Source: Pseudomonadota bacterium
Lineage (GTDB): Bacteria; Pseudomonadota; Gammaproteobacteria; Burkholderiales; Gallionellaceae
Assembly: GCA_021848465.1 (NCBI GenBank)
Contig: JAJZUP010000002.1
Location: forward strand, 248,001-312,000
Length of the DNA: 64,000 nt
Direction: 5' to 3'
Shown one piece after another: positions 30,584 through 40,593 of this stretch (the stretch's first letter is position 1; each line of letters opens with the position of its first letter). The notes beneath the pieces are model-generated. The model was given only the letters and a program-made list of their open reading frames with translations, searched no databases and was not told the origin of the DNA. The translations under genes and the position numbers were made by a program.

Positions 30584-33013
30584 TCAGGCGTGCAATGCCT
30601 CCGGCGCGAAATCGTCCACCATGATCACCTTGCGTCGCAGGTTGTAGTCCAGTTCCAGTTGCGCCGCCTGCTCGGCATTGATCAGCCCCATATCCCATGC
30701 CTCGGCAATCAGGCCCGGCTCATCCAGCGCCTTGAGCTTGCCTTCCTTGCGCGCACGCGCCAGCTCGGCCTGCAGCGGCTCGCACTGCAGCGTGCTCTCC
30801 AGTGCCGCTTCCAGCGCCCCGAGCGGCTCGTTTTCGTTCGCGGGGAGGTAGCATCCGGCGGTCAGGCGATCGCGCGCATCTCCCCGGCTGGAAAGCAGCG
30901 TGGCGACCTCATGACCGAGCGCATCGGAAGGCGGCTTGCGCCACTGCCCGAGCGGGAAGATCAGCGCGCGCAGCAACAGTGCTGCCAGGCGGTTCGGGAA
31001 ATTCTGCAGCACGCCATCCAGGGCTTGCTGGATGCGGTACAGGCCGTCCCGCATGGCCCAGTCCAGCAGCGGCAAGTCTTCGACCGGACGGCCGTCGTCC
31101 TCGAATTTTTTCAGCACGGCGGAGCACAGATACAATTGGCTAAGTACATCGCCCAAGCGCGCCGACAGTTTCTCGCGGCGCTTCAGGCTGCCGCCCAGCA
31201 CCAGCATCGACATGTCCGCCGCAATCGCAAACGAGGCCGAATAGCGCGTCAGCATCTGGTAGTAATGGTGGGTCGGCTCGCCAGTGGGAGCATGCACAAT
31301 GCGGCTGCCGCTGGCCGCGAACAGCAGCGAACGCACCGCATTGCTGAGCGCAAAGCTGATATGCGCAAACAGTGCCGCATCAAAATCCATGACCGCACGC
31401 TTGCGGTCCGCGTCATGCGCGGCCTTGATTTCCTTCAGCACATACGGGTGGGCGCGCACCGCGCCCTGCCCGAAGATGATCAGGCTGCGCGTCAGGATGT
31501 TGGCACCCTCGACGGTAATGCCGATCGGGGTCTGCTGGTAAAAGCGCGCCAGGTAGTTGGACGGCCCCATGCAGATGCCCTTGCCGCCATGCACATCCAT
31601 CGCGTCATTGATGACTACGCGGCCGCGCTCGGTGCAGTGGTATTTCACGATCGCGGAAATAACCGAGGGCTTCTCGCCGGCATCGACTGCCTGGGCCGTC
31701 AGTGTGCGCGCAGCTTCCATCACATACAAGTTGCCGGCGATGCGCGTCAGCGCCTCCTCCACCCCTTCGAATTTTCCTACCGGCACGTGGAACTGCTTGC
31801 GCACGCGGCCATAGGCGCCGCTGCTGCGCGCAGCCAGCCGGGCGCTGCCGGTGGCACTGGCGGGCAACGAAATCGAACGCCCCGCCGCAAGGCACTCCAT
31901 CAGCATGCGCCAGCCCTGGCCGATGCGCTCGGCACCGCCAATGATGTAATCGAGCGGGATGAAAACGTCCTTGCCTTGGGTCGGCCCGTTCTGGAACGCG
32001 GAGTTGAGCGGGAAATGGCGCCGCCCGATCTGGACGCCGCGCGTGCCGGTCGGGATCAGTGCCAGCGTGATGCCGCGTTCAACCTCAGGGCTCAGCAGTT
32101 TATCCGGATCGTACAGTTTGAACGCCAGCCCCAGCAGCGTCGCCACCGGCGCCAGTGTGATGTAGCGTTTTTCCCAGGTGACGCGCACGCCCAGCACATT
32201 GGCGCGCCCTTCGAATTCGCCGTAGCACACGATGCCGGTATCCGGAATGGCCCCGGCGTCGGAGCCGGCAAACGGCCCGGTCAACGCGAAACACGGAACC
32301 TCCTCCCCGTGCGCCAGGCGGCGCAGGTATTTGTCCTTCTGTTGCTGGGTGCCATAGTGCAGCAGCAATTCGGCCGGGCCGAGCGAATTTGGCACCATCA
32401 CGGTCACTGCTGCCGAACCACTGCGCGAGGCGATTTTCGCCACCACTGCTGAGTGGGCCTGAGCCGAGAATTCCAGCCCGCCATAGGCCTTCGGGATAAT
32501 CATGCCGAAGAAGCCCTTGTCCTTGATGAACTGCCAGACCGCCGGCGGCAAATCCTGGCGCACATGCGTTACGTCCCAGTCATCGACCATGGCGCACAGT
32601 TCTTCCACCTCATTGTCGAGGAACGCCTGCTCCTGCGCGCTCAACACCGGCCTGGGTTGGGCCAGCAGCTTTTCCCAGTGCGGGTTGCCGCTGAACAATT
32701 CGCCATCCCACCATACGGTGCCGGCATCCAGCGCCTCTTGCTCGGTTTGCGAGACGTGAGGCAGGACGCCGCGAAACAGGCTAAGCAGCGGACGACTGAC
32801 CAGCATTCGCCGCAGGAACGGAATGCCGAACACCACCACGAACAGGAACAGCAGCACGTACACCGACTTCAGCGCGGTATCCGAGATCCGGCTCTGCATG
32901 GCAACGAACGGCACGAACACCATTACGGCAATCAGCCAGCTCAGAATGGAAGCCCGGAAAAAGGCCAGCAACAAAAACGTGGCGACCACCAGCGCAAACA
33001 ATAAAACTGCCAT
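30584..33013 (-). CDS. fadE: Acyl-CoA dehydrogenase (FadE-type, membrane anchored)
   Basis: PKAYGGLEFSAQAHSAVVAKIASRSGSAAVTVMVPNSLGPAELLLHYGTQQQKDKYLRRLAHGEEVPCFALTGPFAGSDAG; N-terminal TM helices. Confidence 0.94.
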   Translation of the reverse strand: MAVLLFALVVATFLLLAFFRASILSWLIAVMVFVPFVAMQSRISDTALKSVYVLLFLFVVVFGIPFLRRMLVSRPLLSLFRGVLPHVSQTEQEALDAGTVWWDGELFSGNPHWEKLLAQPRPVLSAQEQAFLDNEVEELCAMVDDWDVTHVRQDLPPAVWQFIKDKGFFGMIIPKAYGGLEFSAQAHSAVVAKIASRSGSAAVTVMVPNSLGPAELLLHYGTQQQKDKYLRRLAHGEEVPCFALTGPFAGSDAGAIPDTGIVCYGEFEGRANVLGVRVTWEKRYITLAPVATLLGLAFKLYDPDKLLSPEVERGITLALIPTGTRGVQIGRRHFPLNSAFQNGPTQGKDVFIPLDYIIGGAERIGQGWRMLMECLAAGRSISLPASATGSARLAARSSGAYGRVRKQFHVPVGKFEGVEEALTRIAGNLYVMEAARTLTAQAVDAGEKPSVISAIVKYHCTERGRVVINDAMDVHGGKGICMGPSNYLARFYQQTPIGITVEGANILTRSLIIFGQGAVRAHPYVLKEIKAAHDADRKRAVMDFDAALFAHISFALSNAVRSLLFAASGSRIVHAPTGEPTHHYYQMLTRYSASFAIAADMSMLVLGGSLKRREKLSARLGDVLSQLYLCSAVLKKFEDDGRPVEDLPLLDWAMRDGLYRIQQALDGVLQNFPNRLAALLLRALIFPLGQWRKPPSDALGHEVATLLSSRGDARDRLTAGCYLPANENEPLGALEAALESTLQCEPLQAELARARKEGKLKALDEPGLIAEAWDMGLINAEQAAQLELDYNLRRKVIMVDDFAPEALHA

Positions 33014-33113
33014 TGATTTTTCCTCTTGAACGGGATTGCTTGAATGGCACGCACTTTAACTCTTCTGGCGCATTCTTGCCATGCCCGGAACGGCTTCCAG
33101 GCCAGTGCGGCAG

Positions 33114-33452
33114 TCAGTCCGGGACGCTGAGGGCGGTCTCGAAGACCGGCTTCCGCGACAGGAAGCCGGACAACGCATAAGCAGCAGTTGGCTGCATGTT
33201 GATGCACACCATGGTGATATTTACGGTCTGGCATGCACGGGCCAGCGTGTCGAGCCAGTCATAGTAGGCCTGGTCGATTACCGGCAGCGTGTGCAGGTCA
33301 TAATACAGGCGCTTGCCCTGTCCTTGCTGCATATGGGCAACCACCTCCTCTATGAGCTTGTTCCGCAACCGGATGTCCAGGCTGCGCAACGGCTCAAGCA
33401 GGAAGTTTCCGCGCCCGATACGCGTCAGGTGAACGCCCGGAATAGCCATCAA
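33114..33452 (-). CDS. STAS-like single-domain protein (RsbS-like)
   Basis: GKRLYYDLHTLPVIDQAYYDWLDTLARACQTVNITMVCINMQPTAAYAL; ATGA overlap with RsbR-like gene. Confidence 0.65.
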   Translation of the reverse strand: MMAIPGVHLTRIGRGNFLLEPLRSLDIRLRNKLIEEVVAHMQQGQGKRLYYDLHTLPVIDQAYYDWLDTLARACQTVNITMVCINMQPTAAYALSGFLSRKPVFETALSVPD

Positions 33453-34318
33453 CTGCTTTTCTGCGTGACCTGGATGCCCATGCGCAGGAAGGCCTCCTTG
33501 AGGCCGTCGGACAGGCTCGCACGCGTGGTCACGGCGCTCAGGTCAATGTTCAGACTGACCAGCGCACGCGCAATTTCCGGGTGGATGCCGGTGATGATCG
33601 CGTCCGCCCCCATCAACTGCACCGCGCGCACCATCTGGATCAGGTGGTGCGACACCTGCGAGTCGATGTTCTTCACGCCGGTCAGGTCCATCACCACGGC
33701 GCGCGAGCGATCCCTGGCGATGCGGCTGAGCAAGGCCTCCATCACCAGCATGGTGCGGCTGGAATCGAGCGTGCCGATAATGGGCAAGGTCAGCACGCCA
33801 TCCCAGATTTCGGCAATCGGGGTGGAAGTCTCGCGCAACTCCTCCTCCTGCGCCTTCAGCGTGTTTTCCCGCTCGCTCAGGTAGGTGCGGAACACCGCCA
33901 TGATCAGCTCGTCGAACAACTGGGCAAAGAACAGCAGCACCGAACGCGACTGGGTGAAGGCGACGCCGCTATCCTGCTCAAGCACGGCAATCAGGTTGTA
34001 CTGCAACTGCTGTGCGTAGCGCACCACATCCTCGACATTGCCGCCGCGCATCAGCATGCGCTGCGCGAGGCTGGAAAAAAACGACTCCAGCGCATGAAAC
34101 TGCGGGGATGTGCGTTTGTGCGGATCTTTTGAGCCCAACATGGCTGCAATCAGGTTGACGAATTCGCCGCTCAGATCGCTGACCTCATCCTCATCCATCA
34201 GCTTGTTGTCCGCGCAGAAAAACTCACGTCCGACTTCCTCCAGTTGCGAGGAAATGTTGCCGATCTTGAGCCCGAATAATGCGGTGAGCTTTTCGCTGCT
34301 TTCCTTTTTTTGCACCAT
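33449..34318 (-). CDS. RsbR-like stressosome co-antagonist (STAS C-terminus)
   Basis: LTLPIIGTLDSSRTMLVMEALLSRIARDRSRAVVMDLTGVKNIDSQVSHHLIQMVRAVQLMGADAIITGIHPEIARALVSLNIDLSAVTTRASL. Confidence 0.88.
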   Translation of the reverse strand: MVQKKESSEKLTALFGLKIGNISSQLEEVGREFFCADNKLMDEDEVSDLSGEFVNLIAAMLGSKDPHKRTSPQFHALESFFSSLAQRMLMRGGNVEDVVRYAQQLQYNLIAVLEQDSGVAFTQSRSVLLFFAQLFDELIMAVFRTYLSERENTLKAQEEELRETSTPIAEIWDGVLTLPIIGTLDSSRTMLVMEALLSRIARDRSRAVVMDLTGVKNIDSQVSHHLIQMVRAVQLMGADAIITGIHPEIARALVSLNIDLSAVTTRASLSDGLKEAFLRMGIQVTQKSS

Positions 34319-34332
34319 ATTGTTTCTCCCTT

Positions 34333-35376
34333 TTACCCTATCGAACATACACAAATTGATTGATCATCAGATATCCGTCCCATGATGTTGCCGAGCGTGT
34401 AGGCGATCAGTTGCGGATGCTGGTGAAACAGGCCGGAAAAATTCGCCACATCCCAGTTGCGGCGTATCCCGTCGCTTGCAGTAATGATGACATGTTTCTT
34501 GCCGAAATCGGCCTCGATTTCGGTGGTCGAGCGATGCTCACGCCCGAGGATGCCTGGTGCGAACGTAAGATGCTGCATCTGCTCCTGGTCATAAATATGC
34601 GCACTCATGTCGCCGATCCCGGACAGGCGCAACTCGCACCGGGCCAGGTCAATTTCCCCGGTGACCGCCACCGCGCCGCGCGTATGGACGAGCTGCTGGT
34701 CCACTGCCAGCAGCACCGCCTCAGGCGACTCGTAATTCAACAGGTGAGAAGACAACCCGGTCGTTGCTGCCTGCGCCTCCTCTCCATGCCCGAGCCCGTC
34801 CAGGTGCAACCAGCGCAACAGCTTTCCCTCCCTTTTCAGGTAAACGCGGTCGCCGTTGTAGCGCTCGTCGGACAACGAGCGCGAAAACAGCCCGAATCGG
34901 AAACCGGAACGCGCCTCCTTGTTTTCCTTGCCCAGATGAAAGCGAGCCATGATGACCGTACCAGTCCATTTGCGCGGTGCGTCGGGACGCAGTTGCTGGG
35001 TATAGATGTATGACTCGTCGCTGAGACGGCGGATGGCCCCCAGCCCCTTGCCCAGGGTCTGCGCAGTGGAATAACCGTCTTCTTCCGCTGCGGCAAGATT
35101 GGCGATGCCAGGGCCGAAATCCAGTGACAGCAAGTCCAGCACATTGCCGGGCTGCTTCCAGAGCTGCACCATGCCGCGGCCGCCAGCATGCTTGACGTTG
35201 TTGCTGACCAGCTCGGAGGCAACCAGCAACATGTTTTCCTGCTTCAGTTCGCTGACGCCGAGACGCTGGGTGATTGCCATCAGCTTGGAGCGCAATAAAA
35301 TCAGGGCACTTTCCGTTTGCGTGGCATTGTTGAACAGCAGTTTGCAATCCGTGGCGCTATCGAAAATATCAGTCAC
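34333..35376 (-). CDS. RsbT-like HATPase fused to RsbX/PP2C-like phosphatase
   Basis: GTG start at 35376 (VTDIFDSATDCKLLF); SELVSNNVKHAGGRGMVQLWKQPGNVLDLLSLDFGPGIANL...GKGLGAIRRLSDE; C-terminal LHLDGLGHGEEAQAAT...ASDGIRRNWD. Confidence 0.82.
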   Translation of the reverse strand: MTDIFDSATDCKLLFNNATQTESALILLRSKLMAITQRLGVSELKQENMLLVASELVSNNVKHAGGRGMVQLWKQPGNVLDLLSLDFGPGIANLAAAEEDGYSTAQTLGKGLGAIRRLSDESYIYTQQLRPDAPRKWTGTVIMARFHLGKENKEARSGFRFGLFSRSLSDERYNGDRVYLKREGKLLRWLHLDGLGHGEEAQAATTGLSSHLLNYESPEAVLLAVDQQLVHTRGAVAVTGEIDLARCELRLSGIGDMSAHIYDQEQMQHLTFAPGILGREHRSTTEIEADFGKKHVIITASDGIRRNWDVANFSGLFHQHPQLIAYTLGNIMGRISDDQSICVCSIG

Positions 35377-36358
35377 TGAGCACCTTTTCCTTGCAATTTC
35401 CTCCACACATCCGGCTATCCAGATTGCTGCAATGCGCCACCACGGCACGGCCGCGCCCACGCCGCTTCGCCTCATACAGCGCACTGTCCGCGGCATGGAT
35501 GAAATTTTCCAGCGTGAAATTATCCGGAGTGTTGCGGTCAATCGTCGCAATGCCGACGCTGGCCTTGCCGTCCATCTGTTCGATGACCTGCTTGGCCTTT
35601 TCGCACGCAGTGCTGAAATCGGCATAAATCATCATGGCAAACTCATCGCCGCCGAAACGGAACGCGGCATCCACGTCTTCGCGGATTACGCTACGCAACA
35701 CATGCGCCATCCGGTTCAGGTAGGCATCGCCATACAGGTGGCCATGTTCGTCGTTGATGTTCTTGAAAAAATCCAGGTCCAGCATCACCAGTGTCAAAGG
35801 CGTCGTACGCTGACGCATGGTGTAGCGGAACGCCTGCTTCAGGCGCTCGTCGAAAGCGCGCCGGTTCAGCAGCATGGTGAGCGGGTCGGTCTCGGCCTGG
35901 CGCATCGAAACCTGCAATTCCGCCTGACGGCTTAACAGTTTCGCCTGCATATCGGCCAACTCGGACTCGGTACGTTTGCGCGTCTCTTCCAGGAAGCGCT
36001 GCATGGCGGCATTGCGCTGGGCAAGGATGTCGGTATCGATCGACTCGGTGGATTTGCTGAGGTAGTCGCGCAATTGTTCCAGCGCGCCGGCTTCGTAACA
36101 GCCAAGATCGGTCACGGTGAACACATGCTCATTCCAGTGAACGTTCAGGCGCCCCTTGTGCATTAACAGCGTGACATGGAACGGCTGCCCGCTGCAGGCT
36201 CCGGCATGGCGCAAGCGCTGGGTCAAATCAAGACAGGCGCGCGAAGCTCTGTAGGCATTCCCTTTCAGGCGCCACACACTTTCCATGAGAAAGCCGACAA
36301 AATTCTGGAGATCAGGTTCGATTGCCAGATTCAGCCGCAGAAGCTCCACTGATTCCAC
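35369..36358 (-). CDS. Diguanylate cyclase (GGDEF) with N-terminal regulatory region
   Basis: DPLTMLLNRRAFDERL, FRFGGDEFAMMIYAD; overlaps RsbT-X start by 8 nt. Confidence 0.92.
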   Translation of the reverse strand: MESVELLRLNLAIEPDLQNFVGFLMESVWRLKGNAYRASRACLDLTQRLRHAGACSGQPFHVTLLMHKGRLNVHWNEHVFTVTDLGCYEAGALEQLRDYLSKSTESIDTDILAQRNAAMQRFLEETRKRTESELADMQAKLLSRQAELQVSMRQAETDPLTMLLNRRAFDERLKQAFRYTMRQRTTPLTLVMLDLDFFKNINDEHGHLYGDAYLNRMAHVLRSVIREDVDAAFRFGGDEFAMMIYADFSTACEKAKQVIEQMDGKASVGIATIDRNTPDNFTLENFIHAADSALYEAKRRGRGRAVVAHCSNLDSRMCGGNCKEKVLSD

Positions 36359-36454
36359 GGTACCCCGCCAAATTGAATTCGTGGAGCTTTATAAAGGACA
36401 CCCCGTGCTTGGTCAACCCCTCCGCAAAGAATAACCCACTATGCATAAAACCAA

Positions 36455-37522
36455 TTATTCCCGCCCATGCTGCCGCAACGCCCACGCCACATGCTCACGC
36501 ACCAGCTCAGAAGCATGTCCGGCGCGGCTGTGCAAGGCCGCAATATTGGTCGCCGTGGCCGGGGCGTTGCCCAGCGCCACCGCAATATTGCGCAGCCACT
36601 GCTCATGGCCGATACGGTAAATCGCGCTGCCCGCCATTCTTTGTTGAAACTCATCCTCCTCCCAGGCAAACAGCTCGGTCAGTCCAATATCGTCGAGGCG
36701 GTTGCGGACGGCGAAATCCGGCTCCAGCGTGGTGCGGGCAAAGCGGTTCCACGGGCACACCGTCTGGCAATCGTCGCAGCCATAAATGCGGTTGCCGAGC
36801 AGCGGGCGCATTTCCACCGGGATGCCGCCCTTGTGCTCAATGGTCAGGTAGGAAATGCAACGCCGCGCATCCAGTTGGTATGGCGCAATGATCGCCCGCG
36901 TCGGACAGGCATCTAGGCAGGCATGGCACGTGCCGCAATGTCCCGGCGCACCATTGTCCGCCGGCAGCGGCAAATCGATGAAAATTTCCCCCAGGAAAAA
37001 CCAGGAGCCGCGCTCGCGCGACAGCAACAACGTATGCTTGCCGCGCCAGCCCAGGCTGGCTTTCTGCGCCAACTCCACTTCCAGTACCGGCGCGCTGTCG
37101 GTGAACACACGACACTGGCAGGCGGTCTCACCGCGTATGCGCTGCGCCAGCTTTTCCAGGCGCTGGCGCAACACCTTGTGATAGTCACGGCCCAACGCAT
37201 AGCGCGACACGAACGCACGATTGCCGTCCGCCAGCACCGCCTGCGCATCCACGGCCTGCTGCGGAATGTAGTCCATCGCCACTGAAATCACGCGCTGCGT
37301 TCCCGGCACCAATTGCGCCGGACGCGCACGTGTGACGCCATGTTTTGCCATATAATCCATGCTGCCGTGATACCCGTCTGCCAGCCATTGCAGCAAGCGG
37401 GTTTCAGCCGCATCGAGATGCGTATCGCTGATCCCGACTGAGTGGAATCCGAGTTCAAGCGCCCACTCCTTGATGCGCGCGGCGAGCAAGTTGTAATCCG
37501 TTTGAGGTGTTTCGTTGTGCAT
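36455..37522 (-). CDS. queG: Epoxyqueuosine reductase
   Basis: GHCGTCHACLDACPTRAIIAPYQLDARRCISYLTIEHKGGIP, GCDDCQTVCPWNRF; start trimmed to MHNETPQ. Confidence 0.94.
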   Translation of the reverse strand: MHNETPQTDYNLLAARIKEWALELGFHSVGISDTHLDAAETRLLQWLADGYHGSMDYMAKHGVTRARPAQLVPGTQRVISVAMDYIPQQAVDAQAVLADGNRAFVSRYALGRDYHKVLRQRLEKLAQRIRGETACQCRVFTDSAPVLEVELAQKASLGWRGKHTLLLSRERGSWFFLGEIFIDLPLPADNGAPGHCGTCHACLDACPTRAIIAPYQLDARRCISYLTIEHKGGIPVEMRPLLGNRIYGCDDCQTVCPWNRFARTTLEPDFAVRNRLDDIGLTELFAWEEDEFQQRMAGSAIYRIGHEQWLRNIAVALGNAPATATNIAALHSRAGHASELVREHVAWALRQHGRE

Positions 37523-37987
37523 ACGTCTGATGATAGCCGAATATTCCTGCCCGATGAGGCCGCCACGCTGGCTTTTGCTACACGGCTCGCCGCCGTACTC
37601 AAGCCGGGCCTGGTAATCCATCTGCACGGCAACCTCGGTGCTGGCAAGACCACGCTGGTACGCGGCCTGCTGGCGGCGCTGGGCCATCGTGGCCGCGTGA
37701 AAAGTCCGACCTATGCATTGATTGAGCAATACGACCTGCCTGGGTTAAACTTGCGCCACTTCGATCTTTACCGCTTCCGCGATGCCGAAGAGTGGGAAGC
37801 GGCAGGTTTCCGCGATGAATTCAATGGCCGCAATGTCTGCCTGGTGGAATGGCCCGAGCAGGCTGCCGGTTTGCTCCCGCCGGCAGACCTGGAAATTTTT
37901 TTCGAGATCCAGCCACACGGGCGCCAACTGCAAGTCCGTACTGCCAGCAAGACAGGAGAAACATGTTTAGCCGCTTTGCCAGAATAG
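37517..37987 (+). CDS. tsaE: tRNA threonylcarbamoyladenosine biosynthesis ATPase
   Basis: LHGNLGAGKTTLVRGLLAALGHRGRVKSPTYALIEQY, LYRFRDAEEW, LVEWPEQA; probable GTG start, divergent from queG. Confidence 0.92.
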   Translation: MHTSDDSRIFLPDEAATLAFATRLAAVLKPGLVIHLHGNLGAGKTTLVRGLLAALGHRGRVKSPTYALIEQYDLPGLNLRHFDLYRFRDAEEWEAAGFRDEFNGRNVCLVEWPEQAAGLLPPADLEIFFEIQPHGRQLQVRTASKTGETCLAALPE

Positions 37988-39252
37988 TCCTTTTCGCCGC
38001 TCTGCTGTGGCTGCCCGGCGCACAGGCTGGCATCCAGGTCAGTGCAACACGCATCTGGCCGGCGCAGGACTACACGCGCCTGACCATCGAAACCAAGCAG
38101 CCCATCCACTACAACTTGCTCACTTTGAAAAACCCGGATCGGCTGGTCGTCGACCTTGAGGACGTGGACATCACTCCGGCGTTGAATGAACTGGCAGGCA
38201 AGATCGGCAACGACGATCCCTACATCAAGGCCGTGCGCATCGCGCGCTTCAAACCGAATGTCGTACGCATGGTGCTCGACCTGAAAACCGGGGTGAAACC
38301 GCAGTTATTCAACCTGAAACCGGTCGCCGAATATGGTCATCGCCTAGTGCTGGATGTCTATCCCGCCGTGGCGGTCGATCCGCTGATGGCGCTGCTGCAA
38401 CAGGACGCCCCTCCGCAAACGGCTTCGGCTCCCGCCAGCGAGGCCCTTGCCACCGCATCGGCGCCAAGTGTGACAGCGCGTATCGAAACCATGCCCGCAC
38501 CGCCTCCCGACAAGCCTGCGCGCAGCGAGTTACGCCAGCGCACACTGATCGTTGCAGTGGATGCCGGACATGGCGGCGAAGACCCCGGCGCGCACGGCCG
38601 GCGCGGCACGCATGAAAAGGATGTGACGCTGGCCATCGCGCGTTTGCTGAAAAGCAAGATTGACGAAACCCCGGGCATGCGCGCAGTCCTGATCCGCGAT
38701 GGCGACTACTTCATCCCGCTCGGCGGGCGCGTGCAGAAAGCGCGCCAGGCCCACGCCGACCTGTTCGTCTCGATCCATGCCGACTCGTTCATCAAATCCA
38801 ATGCGCGCGGTTCGTCGGTATTCGCCCTGTCCGAGCGCGGCGCCACCAGCGCCTCGGCGCGCTGGCTGGCAAAACGTGAAAACGAGGCCGACCTGATCGG
38901 CGGCGTCAACATCGCGGTTAACGACCCGTATCTGGCGCGCACGCTGCTCGACCTGTCGCAGACCGCCTCGATCAACGACAGCATGCGCGTCGCAAAGCAG
39001 GTGCTGCACGAACTCGGGCATATCAATACACTGCACCGGGGTTTTGTAGAGCAGGCCGGCTTTGCCGTGCTGAAAGCACCGGACATCCCCTCGATCCTGG
39101 TGGAAACCGCTTTCATCAGCAACCCTCAGGAAGAGCAACGCCTGCGCGACCCGGACTACCGCGACAAGCTTGCCACCGCCATCCTGGGCGGCATCAAGCA
39201 TTACTTCGCCACCAACCCGGCTTTGTCCAAACCGCGCATCGCCGAAAACTAA
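37963..39252 (+). CDS. amiC: N-acetylmuramoyl-L-alanine amidase with AMIN domain
   Basis: AMIN region (TRLTIETKQPIHYNLLTLKNPDRLVVDLEDVD), LIVAVDAGHGGEDPGAHGRRGTHEKDVTLAIARLL, SIHADSF, ILVETAFISN; start trimmed. Confidence 0.94.
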   Translation: MFSRFARIVLFAALLWLPGAQAGIQVSATRIWPAQDYTRLTIETKQPIHYNLLTLKNPDRLVVDLEDVDITPALNELAGKIGNDDPYIKAVRIARFKPNVVRMVLDLKTGVKPQLFNLKPVAEYGHRLVLDVYPAVAVDPLMALLQQDAPPQTASAPASEALATASAPSVTARIETMPAPPPDKPARSELRQRTLIVAVDAGHGGEDPGAHGRRGTHEKDVTLAIARLLKSKIDETPGMRAVLIRDGDYFIPLGGRVQKARQAHADLFVSIHADSFIKSNARGSSVFALSERGATSASARWLAKRENEADLIGGVNIAVNDPYLARTLLDLSQTASINDSMRVAKQVLHELGHINTLHRGFVEQAGFAVLKAPDIPSILVETAFISNPQEEQRLRDPDYRDKLATAILGGIKHYFATNPALSKPRIAEN

Positions 39253-39286
39253 GCCCGCTTTACGCAAATTTCACACACCCGATGCA

Positions 39287-39307
39287 GGTGCGACAAAATG
39301 TCGCACC
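39287..39307. repeat. Perfect inverted repeat GGTGCGACA-aaa-TGTCGCACC (candidate operator)
   Basis: 9-bp arms, 3-nt centre; third GTGCGAC half-site at about 39332-39338 upstream of the 39372 gene. Confidence 0.7.
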
Positions 39308-39371
39308 CAAGCGCCGTGCCTGCAGGCTAAAGTGCGACGACCATAATAAATACTCAGGGAGTGAGATCACC

Positions 39372-40364
39372 ATGCGTCAGCACCGCCAAATTTTCGCCAT
39401 ATTGTTAAGCCTGTCCTGCGTTACCGCCGCCCACGCCAGTTGCGGCAGCAGTGCCTGCGCCATCAACACCAACTGGGATGAGCATAGCGCCAGCAAGCCA
39501 GGCCTGAGCATGGACCTGCGCTACAGCTACAGCAAGGCCGACCAGTTGCGTTCGGGCAGTTCGAAAATCAATGCCGACACCACCTTCAACGGCGAAGTCG
39601 AAAATCTCAGCACCGTCAACCGGATCACGACCGCAACCCTCGACTACTCATTCAACGAACACTGGGGCGCGATGCTGGCCGCCCCGTTCATTTCCCGCGA
39701 CCACAGCCATAACCTTGGCCCCTACACCGGCAGCACCCCGGCGGGTTCGGAAACCTTCACCGCCAATGCGCTGGGCGATGTCAAACTGGTCGGGCGCTAC
39801 CGCTGGGAACTGGGCGACACGGGCTTTTCCAGTGCCGGCGTGAAACTCGGCATGAAGCTGAACACCGGCCGCCAGGACAGCCTGATCGTGGACAATCTCG
39901 GCAACAGCAAACTGCCGACCGAAGTCACATTGCAGACCGGCAGCGGCAGTACCGACCTGGTGGCCGGTGCGTTCTGGCAACTGTCCGACCCCGCCAGTTC
40001 GCTGAGCTGGTTTGCCCAGGCAATGGCGCAAAGCGCCATCAACAGCCGTGCAGATTTCCGGCCCGGCGACCAGTACAACCTGGATGCCGGCATGCGCTAT
40101 GCATTCAGCAAAAGCATGAGCGGCCTGCTGCAACTCAACTCGCAATGGAACGCCGCCGACTCCGGCAGCAGCGCCGCGCTGACACCAGCCGGCGCCACCA
40201 GCAGCGGCGGCAACTCGGTGCTGCTCACCCCCGGTCTGATCTATGCCATTACCACCGGCACCAACCTGTACGGACTGGTACAAATCCCGCTTTACCATTA
40301 CGTGAATGGCGAACAACTGACCGTCAGCCAGGCATTTACTGTCGGCATCAACCACCGCTTCTAA
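39372..40364 (+). CDS. Outer membrane beta-barrel protein with N-terminal Cys pair
   Basis: Signal peptide, CGSSACAINTNWDEH, amphipathic strands, terminal NHRF. Confidence 0.75.
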   Translation: MRQHRQIFAILLSLSCVTAAHASCGSSACAINTNWDEHSASKPGLSMDLRYSYSKADQLRSGSSKINADTTFNGEVENLSTVNRITTATLDYSFNEHWGAMLAAPFISRDHSHNLGPYTGSTPAGSETFTANALGDVKLVGRYRWELGDTGFSSAGVKLGMKLNTGRQDSLIVDNLGNSKLPTEVTLQTGSGSTDLVAGAFWQLSDPASSLSWFAQAMAQSAINSRADFRPGDQYNLDAGMRYAFSKSMSGLLQLNSQWNAADSGSSAALTPAGATSSGGNSVLLTPGLIYAITTGTNLYGLVQIPLYHYVNGEQLTVSQAFTVGINHRF

Positions 40365-40373
40365 GCTGTGCAC

Positions 40374-40393
40374 GCCGGGCCGCTCGGCCCGGC
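40374..40393. terminator. GC-rich hairpin downstream of the beta-barrel gene
   Basis: GCCGGGCCG-CT-CGGCCCGGC, 9-bp perfect stem 10 nt after stop; no U tract. Confidence 0.5.
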
Positions 40394-40593
40394 ATCGGAT
40401 GTGCCATCCTGGGAGTGTAGTTACTGCACCCGCACAAGACTGCGTTCAGTCCCCGCTGCGAAACGCCCCATCCCGCTCCACGCAATAATCCCCGCCGCCA
40501 CGCCCATCGAACCTCGGGCCGGCGCACGGCAATTCTGGGGAATGATTGAATTACACTGCACAAGCCTGAGGCCTGATGCAATCTTGCGCTTCA

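Noticed and set aside
29822-32452. 876-aa plus-strand ORF opposite the SDR and fadE genes
   Set aside because: Shadow ORF of high-GC coding DNA; low-complexity His/Arg/Ala/Gln-rich translation, no domains, and the opposite strand encodes clear families.
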